From Planctomycetota bacterium (lineage in GTDB: Bacteria > Planctomycetota > UBA1135 > UBA2386): a stretch of 64,000 nucleotides of DNA. Both the position numbers and the translations under genes were made by a program. The DNA is taken from assembly GCA_020638735.1 (NCBI GenBank), contig JACKHZ010000010.1, positions 434,001 to 498,000 of the forward strand. Direction: 5' to 3'. Within the stretch, counting starts at the first letter, position 1; each line of letters begins with the position of its first letter. Shown one piece after another: positions 8,750 through 17,138 of this stretch. The notes under the pieces are model-generated. The model was not told where the DNA came from and did no database searches. It saw only the letters and a program-made list of their open reading frames with translations.

Positions 8750-8810
8750 GCCCCCGGTCGTGCACTGAGGGGCATGCACAGCACATGCAGATGCCTCGGG
8801 ATCGGGAGGG
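8750..8810. repeat. 61-bp direct repeat, copy B
   Basis: Second copy of 7648-7708, lying between the nuclease stop codon and the toroid-protein gene. Only this copy has TTGCCC (8749-8754) in front of the GCATGC block, a possible -35/-10 pair with 18-base spacing. Confidence 0.85.
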
Positions 8811-10555
8811 GGGTGGTCCATGTCGTCGCGACGATGCTGGTGACGGCGGTCGCCACAGCCCAGCAGGTGCGGTGGAACGTGCCGCCGGCGGGCGCGGTCG
8901 AGTATTCGCGGGACGAACGTGCGCTCGCCAGTGACGTCTGTGACTCGGCCAACGCCGCGCGGGTCGCCACGGCCGAACGCGCGGCGCCGACGCGCTACCT
9001 GTCGCGGTTGCCGCCGGCACCGTTCGTCTGCGACGGCGAACTCGACCGCGAACGTCGGGCCGTGGTCGGGCCGGTCGCCGACCTGCGTGACGTGGTACGT
9101 GCGGTCGCGTGCGACCTGTCGCCGGGCCGCGGCGCGGCGGCGCACTTCGACCGGCTGTTGCCGTTCGGCGACGTCGCCGTCACCGGTAGTTGGAGCGCGC
9201 CGGACGGCGACGGCGTCGAGACGCTGCGCGGCACGCTGACGGCGAAGCCGCCGGGCCGCGACGGCAACGAGGACAAGGCCTACGTCGAACGGTTGAAGGC
9301 GCTGTGCGTCGCGGGCGCCAAGGGCGAGCTGCAGGTGACGCGCAAGGTCGACGCCGCGCGTGGGGTCGTCGTGTCGTTCGCCGGGCACCTCGACCTGGTC
9401 GTCGAAGAGGATCGTCGCGCGTTCCGCCGGCTCATCGTCGACGACACATGGCAGTTCGAGGCGGTGCGCGAGAACCAGGACTTCGACTTCCGCCGTCGCG
9501 TCGGCGAGGCGATCCAGCGCGGCACGGCGTGGGTGCGCGACGCGATCGACGAGCGCGCCAGCTACCTCGACGACAAGCGCGGCGACCGCAACTACGGCAG
9601 CGGTCGGTTGGCGCTGGCGCTGCTGACGCTGCTGCACGGACGCTTGCCGGCCGACGACGAGGTGGTGCAGAAGGGCTTCGCCGAGCTGCGCAAGCGGCGG
9701 TTCGACGACGCCTACTCGCTGGCGGCGGCGCTGATGGCGATGGCGGCGCTGCACGATCGCGCGCCGCTCGACGACAAGGGCGTGAAGCTGGTCGAGAAGT
9801 GGCAGAAGCAACTGCTCGGCTGTGTCGATCCGCGCGTCGATGCGGGGGAGTTGCTGCGGTTCAACTACACGGCGGGGCCGCGCTACGACACGTCGTTGCA
9901 GCAGTATGGGTTGCTGGGGTTGCACGCCGCCGATCGCTGTGGCGTGGTTGCGCCCGAAGGCGCGTTCGCGGCGGCGGCGCGACAGCTGCTCGCGGTGCAG
10001 GGTGCATCGGGCGGCCAGGTGGCGCTGCAGCTGACCAGCCACGCGCAGGTCGATGCGGTCGCCGGCAGCGACGCCGTGCCGGATGCCGACAAGCGAAGGG
10101 CCAAGGCGCGCGGCTTCGCCTACCAAGAACCGACCGAACCGCCGTTCGGCTCGATGTCGGCGGCCGGCACCAGCGGGCTGCTGCTGGCGCTCGATCACCT
10201 GGACCGTCCCGGCGACGCGTCGTTGCGTTCGTCGACCGAGCGCGCGATCGACGACGGCTTCGCCTGGCTCGGCGAGCACTTCTCGGTGCGCGTCAACCCG
10301 GGCGACGCCGAGCGCGCGGACAATCACTACTACTACTGGCTCTACTGCCTCGAGCGCTGCTGTGAGCTGCGGCGGCTGGCGCGGTTGCAGGGGCGGGATT
10401 GGTACTACGAAGGCGGGCTGCAGTTGCTCAGCTACCAGCGTCCCGACGGCAGCTTCCGCGCGCGGCACGAGAGCACGTTGTTGTTGGACAGCACGTGCTT
10501 CGCGGTGCTGTTCCTGTCCAAGTCGTCGGCGCCGGTGGTGATCACCGGGCGATAG
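8774..10555 (+). CDS. Exported alpha/alpha-toroid (terpenoid-cyclase-fold) protein, paralogue A
   Basis: 593 aa with a signal peptide ending near ATAQQ (residue 31). The N-terminal 200 residues form a beta-rich region; the C-terminal part (about 240-593) reads as repeated helix pairs like the alpha/alpha toroid of squalene cyclases and prenyltransferases. Typical pieces are YDTSLQQYGLLGLHAA, HYYYWLYCLERCCEL, WYYEGGLQLLSYQRPDGSF and FAVLFLSKSSAPVVITG. The same order occurs in the protein at 22831-24633. The cyclase acid motif (DxDD) was not seen, so an enzymatic role is doubtful. The ATG lies within the direct repeat; GTG at 8813 is an alternative start that still leaves a short signal peptide. 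Confidence 0.75.
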   Translation: MHSTCRCLGIGRGVVHVVATMLVTAVATAQQVRWNVPPAGAVEYSRDERALASDVCDSANAARVATAERAAPTRYLSRLPPAPFVCDGELDRERRAVVGPVADLRDVVRAVACDLSPGRGAAAHFDRLLPFGDVAVTGSWSAPDGDGVETLRGTLTAKPPGRDGNEDKAYVERLKALCVAGAKGELQVTRKVDAARGVVVSFAGHLDLVVEEDRRAFRRLIVDDTWQFEAVRENQDFDFRRRVGEAIQRGTAWVRDAIDERASYLDDKRGDRNYGSGRLALALLTLLHGRLPADDEVVQKGFAELRKRRFDDAYSLAAALMAMAALHDRAPLDDKGVKLVEKWQKQLLGCVDPRVDAGELLRFNYTAGPRYDTSLQQYGLLGLHAADRCGVVAPEGAFAAAARQLLAVQGASGGQVALQLTSHAQVDAVAGSDAVPDADKRRAKARGFAYQEPTEPPFGSMSAAGTSGLLLALDHLDRPGDASLRSSTERAIDDGFAWLGEHFSVRVNPGDAERADNHYYYWLYCLERCCELRRLARLQGRDWYYEGGLQLLSYQRPDGSFRARHESTLLLDSTCFAVLFLSKSSAPVVITGR

Positions 10556-10571
10556 TCGGCAGGCAAGGGAC

Positions 10572-10602
10572 TTGCGCACACACACACACAGCTAGATAGA
10601 CT
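10572..10602 (+). promoter_or_regulatory. Possible promoter in a CA-repeat spacer
   Basis: TTGCGC at 10572 is followed by a (CA)n tract and TAGATAGACT ending at 10602. Spacing is 15 or 19 bases depending on which hexamer is the -10, so this is a weak call. It precedes the low-GC gene at 10632. Confidence 0.3.
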
Positions 10603-10631
10603 CTTGGTCGCGATGGCTGCCCATTTGGGGC

Positions 10632-11168
10632 ATGCCAGCAAGTCGGAAGGAGATCAAGGCGTCACGTTCAATTGCTCTCGTCGGCATTCTTGTCATGTCG
10701 GTTTTGGGACTCGGTAGCAGCGTCAACGCACAAGTCGTCTGCGCGACTTGCGCACCCCTGAAGGACTCTGGCAATCCGGTCAACGACCTTTGCACACAGG
10801 TTCTCGTCACCTGGCAGCGAAACGATCCGGGTGACTGCACTCTCAACCCGAATCCGAAGTGCCTGCCGCACGTCAACTGCCTTTTCTCGATGACGGTTGT
10901 CGTCATCGATCACGGATGCGGCGCGCTGTACTGGTCCAAGTTCTGCACTCGTTCCGTAGATGTGGCCGGGCTCCCGATCGGCGGTGAGGTGTGTGGCGAT
11001 CCCAGCCCTTTCGCCAACCCGACGGTCGTCGCGAGCTGGCCCGTCCCCTGTGGCCGACAGGACTCGCTGAAGTACGAGCGCGTGCTCAATGGCGTGACGC
11101 AGGTCATTGCGCATCCCAAGGCCACATGCACTGCCTGTCCGGCCATGGTGGGCGCGACGGGAGACTGA
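10632..11168 (+). CDS. Secreted cysteine-rich protein, 178 aa
   Basis: No family recognised. The first 34 residues form a signal peptide with a long basic start and a cut after VNAQ. The mature protein contains about a dozen cysteines in CxxC or paired arrangements (VCATC, TCTAC), so it is probably disulfide-rich and extracytoplasmic. Base composition is visibly lower in GC (near 57%) than the surrounding genes, and codons such as TTT, CTT and AAG are more common. It forms a same-strand pair with the membrane-anchored gene at 11235, 66 bases downstream. Confidence 0.68.
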   Translation: MPASRKEIKASRSIALVGILVMSVLGLGSSVNAQVVCATCAPLKDSGNPVNDLCTQVLVTWQRNDPGDCTLNPNPKCLPHVNCLFSMTVVVIDHGCGALYWSKFCTRSVDVAGLPIGGEVCGDPSPFANPTVVASWPVPCGRQDSLKYERVLNGVTQVIAHPKATCTACPAMVGATGD

Positions 11169-11234
11169 GGTGTCCGGTTTGCCCCCGCGTGGCCATAGAA
11201 CTCGGGCGCTCTGCATGTGCCCTCGGAGGTTGTA

Positions 11235-12086
11235 TTGAAGAATCCACTCGTCGTGTTGTTGCTCGTCGTCCTCGGTATCGCTGGAGCATGGTGGGCCTTG
11301 ATGCGGCAGCCGGATTCGGGAACGGCATTGAAGCCGGAGGCTGGTGTGCGGGGTGGGGCCGGGGCGACGATAGAGCATGCCGAAGCCGAGGCTCGTCGCG
11401 CGGGCGACAAGCAGCCGGAGTCCGCGGTGGTCGTCGAGAGCTCGGACCCCGAGGGGGGCGAGCGTGTCGCCCTTCCGACCGAGCCACCAGTCGATTGGGA
11501 GGCAGAAGCGTGGGACCTGGTCCGTCGATCCGGATTGAGCGGCGACGTCGGCGTCAGCGCGATCGTCACGGGTCTGCGGAACTCCCTCGAGGGGACGGAC
11601 CCACTGTCGCATGGCGATCCATTCGCCGTTCAGATGCCCACGGCTACCGACTTCGAGCGAAACCGGGAGATCAACGTTCTTGGGCGAAAGCTCTCTGCGG
11701 AAGAGAGAAAGCAACTCGACGAACTGCTACACGAGTACGGGCAGCGCATGCGCGCTCAGAATCGCGCACGTCACCTCGCGCTGCAGGTGAGTCTCGCCCA
11801 GGCGCTGTTGGCGCGCGACTACGTCGAGAAGCCCAACGGATCCGATCCCGAGGGCATCTATCAGCGCGTTGTGGAGGAATCCCAAGCAGACTTCTCCGAC
11901 CCTCGCGATCAAAACGCCTCGGAGGTTCCTGGAGTCGACTTCTCACACAATCGCGTCGTCGTTCTCCGTCCCGATCGCTATCCGCGCTACTTCCGGACCT
12001 TGTATGAGCAGCGGGTGGCCGAGGCTGAGTTCTCCGTCGCCCTGAGGTCATGGTTCCTGCCCCCCGGAGGAAGTGGGGGGCGGTGA
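11235..12086 (+). CDS. Membrane-anchored hypothetical protein, about 283 aa
   Basis: No family recognised. I choose the TTG at 11235 because GGAGG sits five bases before it and the product then starts LKNPLVVLLLVVLGIAGAWW, a classic signal anchor. A GTG at 11217 adds six residues. The middle is a low-complexity Ala/Glu/Gly linker (about 30-75), followed by a helical domain with a charged central segment (ERNREINVLGRKLSAEERK) and a C-terminal Pro/Gly tail. GC is lower than in the neighbours, as for the preceding gene. The final codons form a GC-rich stem. Confidence 0.65.
   Translation: MKNPLVVLLLVVLGIAGAWWALMRQPDSGTALKPEAGVRGGAGATIEHAEAEARRAGDKQPESAVVVESSDPEGGERVALPTEPPVDWEAEAWDLVRRSGLSGDVGVSAIVTGLRNSLEGTDPLSHGDPFAVQMPTATDFERNREINVLGRKLSAEERKQLDELLHEYGQRMRAQNRARHLALQVSLAQALLARDYVEKPNGSDPEGIYQRVVEESQADFSDPRDQNASEVPGVDFSHNRVVVLRPDRYPRYFRTLYEQRVAEAEFSVALRSWFLPPGGSGGR
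12059..12081 (+). terminator. GC-rich hairpin at gene end
   Basis: GCCCCCC (12059-12065) and GGGGGGC (12075-12081) form a perfect seven-base stem with a nine-base loop, overlapping the last codons and stop of the upstream gene. No T-run follows, so termination strength is uncertain. Confidence 0.35.
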
Positions 12087-12124
12087 GGTTGAAGGTGTGG
12101 CGTGTCGGCGGGTGACACAAGCCC

Positions 12125-12652
12125 TCAGAACAGCAGCGTGTAGGACTGGGTGAACACGAACGGCCCAGGCATCGAGAACAGCCCCGCGCCGCACGGATCG
12201 ATCACCACGCCCTGCACCGACAGCGTTGCGTTGCCGCACGGCGGGCCGGAGAAGCCAGGGATCGGCACCGAGACCGACAGCGTGCCGTCGGCGGCGACCG
12301 AGACCGGGATCAGCGCGGCGATGCCGCAGCCGGCGGTCATGTCGATGTCGAGCGACTGGTTGCTGCCGCCGCAGGCGGTCGCCGGGATCGCCGGCAGGCA
12401 GGAGTTGCTCGGCCCGGCCAGCGAGCAGGTCGCGCACGGGCAGAAGCCGAAGATCAGGATGGCGAACCCGGACGGCGCCGAGATGTCGAAGTTGAGCGTG
12501 ACGTTGCCGTTCGGGAAGCACAGCGACGTGCACGACGTGCTGCCCGAGCCGAGGTTGTTGACGGTCAGGTCGTTGATGCCCGGGGTGCCGGTCGTCTGGG
12601 CGATGGCGGCACCGAGGGAGAACAGGAACGCGATCAGGCGGATGGTCTTCAT
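12125..12652 (-). CDS. Secreted hypothetical protein with a cysteine-rich centre, 175 aa
   Basis: The ATG at 12652 gives the signal peptide MKTIRLIAFLFSLGAAIAQ. The mature chain is rich in Gly, Ser, Thr and Cys (GSTSCTSLCF, FCPCATC, ACGG), lacks long helices and ends in the strand VFTQSYTLLF. It looks like a beta-sandwich resembling the C-terminal domains of other exported proteins in this window (compare the Kelch protein at 40867). It converges with the gene ending at 12086. Role unknown. Confidence 0.72.
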   Translation of the reverse strand: MKTIRLIAFLFSLGAAIAQTTGTPGINDLTVNNLGSGSTSCTSLCFPNGNVTLNFDISAPSGFAILIFGFCPCATCSLAGPSNSCLPAIPATACGGSNQSLDIDMTAGCGIAALIPVSVAADGTLSVSVPIPGFSGPPCGNATLSVQGVVIDPCGAGLFSMPGPFVFTQSYTLLF

Positions 12653-12751
12653 GCCCTGAGAAGGACCGATCGCGGCGCGGCGCACGCGCGAGGCAGGAAA
12701 TCCGCAGCAGCGGCGGCGGCGGCCCGCCCGCCGCGTCAGCCTGCCGCCAGG

Positions 12752-13237
12752 TCAGCCGCCAGGGGCGGGACTCGACCAGTGCAGGCTCTGCAGTCGCCAG
12801 CGGGCCCCGGCGCGCACGGCGACGCCGGTGACGTGGCCCTGGTAGTGCAGCTGGCCGCCGGCGTGCTGCTGCAGGTCCTCGTCGTAGCCGGCGGCGAACG
12901 TCGCCAGCCCGGGCGCCAGCGGCTGCACGCGCACCTCCGCCCAGCGCAGCTGCATGCTGCCGATCGTGGTCGCCAGCTCCCGGCAGGACGCTTCGGCCTC
13001 GGCGAAGTCGGCGAACACGACCCGGCCGTCGACGACCATGAAGAACTCGTCGCCCGGCAGGAAGTGCGGCAACCAGCCGGTCGGCCCCGTCTGCGCGAGG
13101 TCGAGCGCGATCGTGTCCAGCAGGCGGCGCACGTCCTGGTCGATCGCCGCGCGCGTCGTCGGCCCGAGGTCGGCGGGTGGGGTGGTGGCGCACGCCGCGA
13201 GCAGGATCAGCCAGGGTGCGTTGCGCAGGCGGGGCAT
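12752..13237 (-). CDS. Lipoprotein with NTF2/SnoaL-like fold, 161 aa
   Basis: The start MPRLRNAPWLILLAAC gives a short lipoprotein signal with lipobox LAAC. The mature 145 residues resemble the DUF4440/SnoaL-like NTF2 fold: an N-terminal helix with a catalytic-domain-like spacing (IDQDVRRLLDTIALDL), a central strand pair (VVFADFAEAE) and a terminal WRLQSLHWS strand. The ATG at 13252 would add five residues, but a TATGCT box (13248-13253) overlaps it and lies ten bases before 13237, so I favour 13237. No partner gene is evident. A related small lipoprotein lies at 18134-18637. Confidence 0.62.
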   Translation of the reverse strand: MPRLRNAPWLILLAACATTPPADLGPTTRAAIDQDVRRLLDTIALDLAQTGPTGWLPHFLPGDEFFMVVDGRVVFADFAEAEASCRELATTIGSMQLRWAEVRVQPLAPGLATFAAGYDEDLQQHAGGQLHYQGHVTGVAVRAGARWRLQSLHWSSPAPGG

Positions 13238-13338
13238 CGGTCGCTGGAGCATATCGCGTTCGCTGGGCGCGCCGTCGCGGGGGTGCCGCCGGGCCGACCG
13301 AGCTTCGGCGTGGGCCGTGAACGGGTGCGCGCAGCCGC

Positions 13339-13344
13339 TATCGT
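13339..13344 (+). promoter_or_regulatory. -10-like box TATCGT
   Basis: Nine bases before the ATG at 13354, implying a leader of only a few bases. No convincing -35 was found. Confidence 0.3.
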
Positions 13345-13353
13345 GCTCGCCCG

Positions 13354-14772
13354 ATGACCGAGCCCCGCACCGACCCGACGACCGCGCTGCGTCGCGCCAT
13401 GTGGCTCGGCCTGCTGGCGCTTTCGGTGCTCGCCGCTGCCGCGCTGCGCCATCAGCTGGTGTGGGGCGAGTCCGAACGCATGCCGTGGCTGCTGCCGCTG
13501 CTCAACACGTGCGAAGGCCTCGGGCTCGGCGGCTTCGTCGTGCTGATGGCGCTCGCGTGGCGCGCGGCGCTGCGGGCGGCGCCGGCTTGCACGGTGCGCG
13601 AGCTGCTGCGTCGTTCGTGGCCGCTGCTGGCGCTCGCCGTCGTCGTGCCGTTGATCGCGACCACCGACCCGATCGACTACGTCGTGCGCGGTCGCATCCT
13701 GACGGTGCACGGCGCGAACCCCTACACGCACGTCGCGACCGGGTTCCCCGACGATCCGTTCCTCGGCTTCGGCGACCGTGGGTGGAAGGACATGCCGCTG
13801 CCCTACGGCCCGTTGGTCGCCAACCTGCAGGGCGTGATCGCGTGGCTGGCGCACCTGCTGCCGGTGTCGCCGCGCGTCGAGCTGCTCGCGGCGCTGCTGC
13901 TCACCAAGGCGTTGTTCGCGGCCTCGCTGTGGGTCGCGTCGCTGCTGCTGGCGCGCGTCGCCGAGGTGTTGCGGCCCGGCGCGGGCAACGCGGCGTTCGT
14001 CGCCATCGCCTGGAACCCGCTGTTCTTGTTCGAAGGCGTCGTCAACGCCCACAACGAACCGCTGCTGCTGCTGCTGCTCGCGGCGACGCTCGCCGCGGCC
14101 ACCGCGCAGCGTTACGCGGCGTCGGTGTTCGCGCTCGGCTGCGGCGTGCTGACCAAGATCGTGCCGGTGCTGCTCGGTCCGGCGCTCTTGGTGAAGGCCA
14201 TTCGTGACCGTCGGCTCGGCGGCTTCGCGCTCGGCGGCGCGCTGTTGCTGCCGCTGGTCGCCGCCGGCTGGTGGCAGTTCTTCCGCGACGAAGGCGCGCT
14301 CGACGTCGTGCGTCGCCAGGGCGAACTGGCGGGCGGCGGACTGTGGTGGGCGGTCTCGCAGGCGACCGGCCTCGAGGTCGCGGCGCTGGTCGGGGTCGGC
14401 CGTGGCGCCGTGGTCGCCTGGATCGCGTTGACGATGTGGCGGCTGTGGCGGCGTCCGGACGCCGAGCAGCTGGTGTTCGCGTTCGCGTCGACGCTCGGCC
14501 TGCTCGCGCTGTGCGGCGCCGGCCTGTTCTGCGCGTGGTATCACCTGTGGTGGGCGCCGTTCGCGCTGCTGCTGGGGCGCGGCTACCTGTATCGCGTGGC
14601 GCTCGTCGCCAGCGTCGTCACGCCGCTCGCGCACCTCTTGTGGGTGACGGTGCGGCGCTTCGACGAACCGGCGCAGTGGCTCGGCGTGTCGATGGCGGTC
14701 GTCGTGCCGCTGCTCGGCGGGCTGCTGCTGCGCGGGCCGCGCAGCGCTCCGGGCCGCGCGGCGCGAGCGTGA
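13354..14772 (+). CDS. GT-C-type polytopic glycosyltransferase (mannosyltransferase-like)
   Basis: 472 aa with about ten hydrophobic helices spread over the whole chain. The loop after the third helix holds TTDPIDYVVRGRILTVHGANPYTH, the Asp- and Asn-Pro-Tyr-containing first loop typical of polyprenol-phosphate-dependent GT-C enzymes such as MptB-type mannosyltransferases. A later GKDMPLPYGPL-like segment (WKDMPLPYGP) and WNPLFLFEGVVNAHNE match the conserved inner loops of that group. Such enzymes transfer a sugar from a lipid-phosphate donor outside the cytoplasmic membrane. Donor and acceptor cannot be told from the sequence. No other glycan gene is adjacent. Confidence 0.78.
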   Translation: MTEPRTDPTTALRRAMWLGLLALSVLAAAALRHQLVWGESERMPWLLPLLNTCEGLGLGGFVVLMALAWRAALRAAPACTVRELLRRSWPLLALAVVVPLIATTDPIDYVVRGRILTVHGANPYTHVATGFPDDPFLGFGDRGWKDMPLPYGPLVANLQGVIAWLAHLLPVSPRVELLAALLLTKALFAASLWVASLLLARVAEVLRPGAGNAAFVAIAWNPLFLFEGVVNAHNEPLLLLLLAATLAAATAQRYAASVFALGCGVLTKIVPVLLGPALLVKAIRDRRLGGFALGGALLLPLVAAGWWQFFRDEGALDVVRRQGELAGGGLWWAVSQATGLEVAALVGVGRGAVVAWIALTMWRLWRRPDAEQLVFAFASTLGLLALCGAGLFCAWYHLWWAPFALLLGRGYLYRVALVASVVTPLAHLLWVTVRRFDEPAQWLGVSMAVVVPLLGGLLLRGPRSAPGRAARA

Positions 14773-14788
14773 TCGTCGCCTCGCGGGC

Positions 14789-17014
14789 CTACTTCGAACG
14801 GATCGTTCGCATCGGCAGGCGTTGCCAGACGGCGGTTCGCGCGGCGAGCTCCTGCTGGTCGGCGTCGGTGAGCTGCGCGCGCAGGTCCGCCAGCGCTCTC
14901 GCGCCGGCCGGGGACGGGCTGTGCTGCTCGGCGCGTTCGAGCCAGAAGCAGGCCAGCCATCGCGTGCCGCCCGGCAGCTGGTGCAGTCGCGCGAGGGTGC
15001 GCATGGCATCGCCCGTCGGGTCGAAGTGGGGCGGTGTCTCGACCTTCTTGGCCGGGACGTGCGCGTATTCCTTGGCGTAGAGCCGATCGGCCGTCGCGGC
15101 GGCCGTGCCCTTGCCCTGGCGTCGGTAGACCGATCGCAGGAGTCGTTTGTGGTCCTCGCTCAAGCGCCTCGCCTTCTCGGCGTTGAAGAACGAGGGCAGG
15201 GGATCCTCGTCGCCGGGCAGCAGGTATCCGGCCGACTCGAGGTTGTCGCGCATCTCCACCAGCGCGCTGCGCAGCTCCTGGTCGGCGACGCCTTCGCCGT
15301 CGGCCTCGCGCAGCCAGAACAACGCGTCGAGTTCGCTCTTGGCGACGAGCTCGACGCCGTTCTCGCGGAGTCCGGTCATGCAGGCGTCGGCGAGCACGAA
15401 GCAGCTCGGGCCGTGCCGCATCAGCGCGCCGTCGAGCAGCACGCGCATGCTGGCGAGCTGCTGCCGATGGAGCCCCAGCAGGCAGAGGCGGGCGAACTCG
15501 AAGCGCAGCGCCGGCGGCGCGGTCTCGACGTTCTCGAGCACGTAGCGCTTCGCCGGCTCGAACCCCCTCCTCGCCGCCTTCAGGATCGACGAGTTCGCCC
15601 TTTGCACCTCGTCCTCGCTGGCGAGCTTGCCGTTCCTCCGCTGCTCTAGGATCGCGGTGGCGTACCAGTGCATCGCCGGCGGGTAGTCGTGCTCGAGCTC
15701 CTCCACGACCTTCTTCCACGCCTGCTCGCTGCCGAGCCGCGCTGCCTGGGCCAGGTAGCGCATCGCCTCGGACTGGTCCCGCTCGGCCAGCCTGTTCACG
15801 AGCGCCAGCGCCGCCTGCTCCTCGCCGGCAGCGCACATCGCCTCGTACAGCCGTGCCAGCGCCAGCGGCTGCCCGGCGAGCGTGGCACGTTCGAGCCAGG
15901 ATCGGGCGGCCTTCGGGTCCTTCGTCGCGCCCACGCCGTCGAGCAGCTGGCAGCCGCGCACGTAGCAGTAGTCCGGTCCGGCCTCCTGTTCGAGCTCGCG
16001 TCGCGCCGCCTGCGCGGCCCCGGTGGCGTACTCGTCTTCGCCCGCATCCAGCAGCAACTGCACGCCGCGCACGCGCAGCGCGACGTCGTCCTCTTCGGTC
16101 CCGCGCCGCCGCAGGTGCTCGCCGAGCAGCATGCCCGCCTCGAACCAGCGTTGTGCGAAGGCCTGCTCCAGGAGTCGCTCGCCGGCGTCCCGGTCGTAGG
16201 TCGGCAGCCCCTGCATCAGGTACAGCCGACCGAGCTCGATCATCGCCTGCACGTCGCCGTCCTGCTGTGCGTGGAGCAGCAGGTCGCGGATGCGCGCGTG
16301 GTCGCGGCGCACCTCCGCGAACGGGCGGGTGAGCATGCCCTTGGCGAGCCAGGTCTCGAGGAAGGACTGGTTCTCGGCCAGCTTCTCGAGTTCCCGGCGC
16401 GCCTCGGCCGCGGTCTCGTCGCTGGCCATCGCCCGGCTGAGCAGCCTCGCTGCTTCGACGTTGTCGCGATCGCAGTTCAGGTCGTGGAACCAGCCCTGCA
16501 GGAAGACGTGCGCCGCCTTCACCTGGGCGGGCGCGTAGCCACCTTCGGCGGCGCCGTAGAGGCTGTACCAGGCCAGTTCGACATCGCGCTTGTCGCGGGT
16601 CCGGTCCGACTTGTCGACGTACATGCGATACAGACGCGCCAGCTCGTCGCGCGCGGGCAACTCACCGGCCTTCGCGGCGTCGGTCAGCAGCCTCAAGCCT
16701 TCGCCCGGATCGGCTTGGATGCCGAGACCGTCGTGCACCATCCGACCGAGGTGGTACTTCGCGGTGGGGTCCGCGGACTGCGCGCGGCGGAATTGCTGGA
16801 GCGCCTGCGCGAGGTCGCGTTCCCCGCCGAGCCCTTCGAGGTAGAGCACGCCCAGCAGCGTCGATGCGCGGGCCTCGCCGGCCGCGGCGAGCGGCGCGAG
16901 CTGCTCGCGCGCGGCCTCGTGGCGTCCGCTGCGCAAGGCTTGCTCGGCCTGCGCGAGCGCGCCGGGCGAGGGATCCTGGAACAGGACCAACAGCGTGCCG
17001 AGGAGACCGAGCAT
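14789..17014 (-). CDS. Sel1/TPR-like repeat protein, 741 aa
   Basis: The ATG at 17014 gives a weak signal-like start, MLGLLGTLLVLFQDPSPG. The rest is almost entirely short helix pairs with Sel1-type consensus pieces such as EARASTLLGVLYLEGLGG, AKYHLGRMVHDGLG and AMIELGRLYLMQGLP (G-x-x-Y/L spacing of about 36 residues). Sel1 repeats mediate protein-protein contacts. The C-terminal 200 residues are less regular and highly charged. A TACGAT box lies about 24 bases before the start. It converges with the glycosyltransferase, leaving 16 bases between them. Exported location is possible but not certain. Confidence 0.8.
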   Translation of the reverse strand: MLGLLGTLLVLFQDPSPGALAQAEQALRSGRHEAAREQLAPLAAAGEARASTLLGVLYLEGLGGERDLAQALQQFRRAQSADPTAKYHLGRMVHDGLGIQADPGEGLRLLTDAAKAGELPARDELARLYRMYVDKSDRTRDKRDVELAWYSLYGAAEGGYAPAQVKAAHVFLQGWFHDLNCDRDNVEAARLLSRAMASDETAAEARRELEKLAENQSFLETWLAKGMLTRPFAEVRRDHARIRDLLLHAQQDGDVQAMIELGRLYLMQGLPTYDRDAGERLLEQAFAQRWFEAGMLLGEHLRRRGTEEDDVALRVRGVQLLLDAGEDEYATGAAQAARRELEQEAGPDYCYVRGCQLLDGVGATKDPKAARSWLERATLAGQPLALARLYEAMCAAGEEQAALALVNRLAERDQSEAMRYLAQAARLGSEQAWKKVVEELEHDYPPAMHWYATAILEQRRNGKLASEDEVQRANSSILKAARRGFEPAKRYVLENVETAPPALRFEFARLCLLGLHRQQLASMRVLLDGALMRHGPSCFVLADACMTGLRENGVELVAKSELDALFWLREADGEGVADQELRSALVEMRDNLESAGYLLPGDEDPLPSFFNAEKARRLSEDHKRLLRSVYRRQGKGTAAATADRLYAKEYAHVPAKKVETPPHFDPTGDAMRTLARLHQLPGGTRWLACFWLERAEQHSPSPAGARALADLRAQLTDADQQELAARTAVWQRLPMRTIRSK

Positions 17015-17138
17015 GGGAGTGCAGCTGATTGTCGCCCGATCGTAGCCAAGTGCCACGATCTGCGCCCGGGCCGCCTCTGGTCAGAGGCGATCGCCGATCG
17101 AGCTGCTGAGCGAGAGGGGGCGCCCCTCTCATCTCATC

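Noticed and set aside
10572..10592. (CA)n tract as a possible phase-variable promoter
   Set aside because: Too short (about seven units) to claim slippage, and the flanking promoter match is poor.
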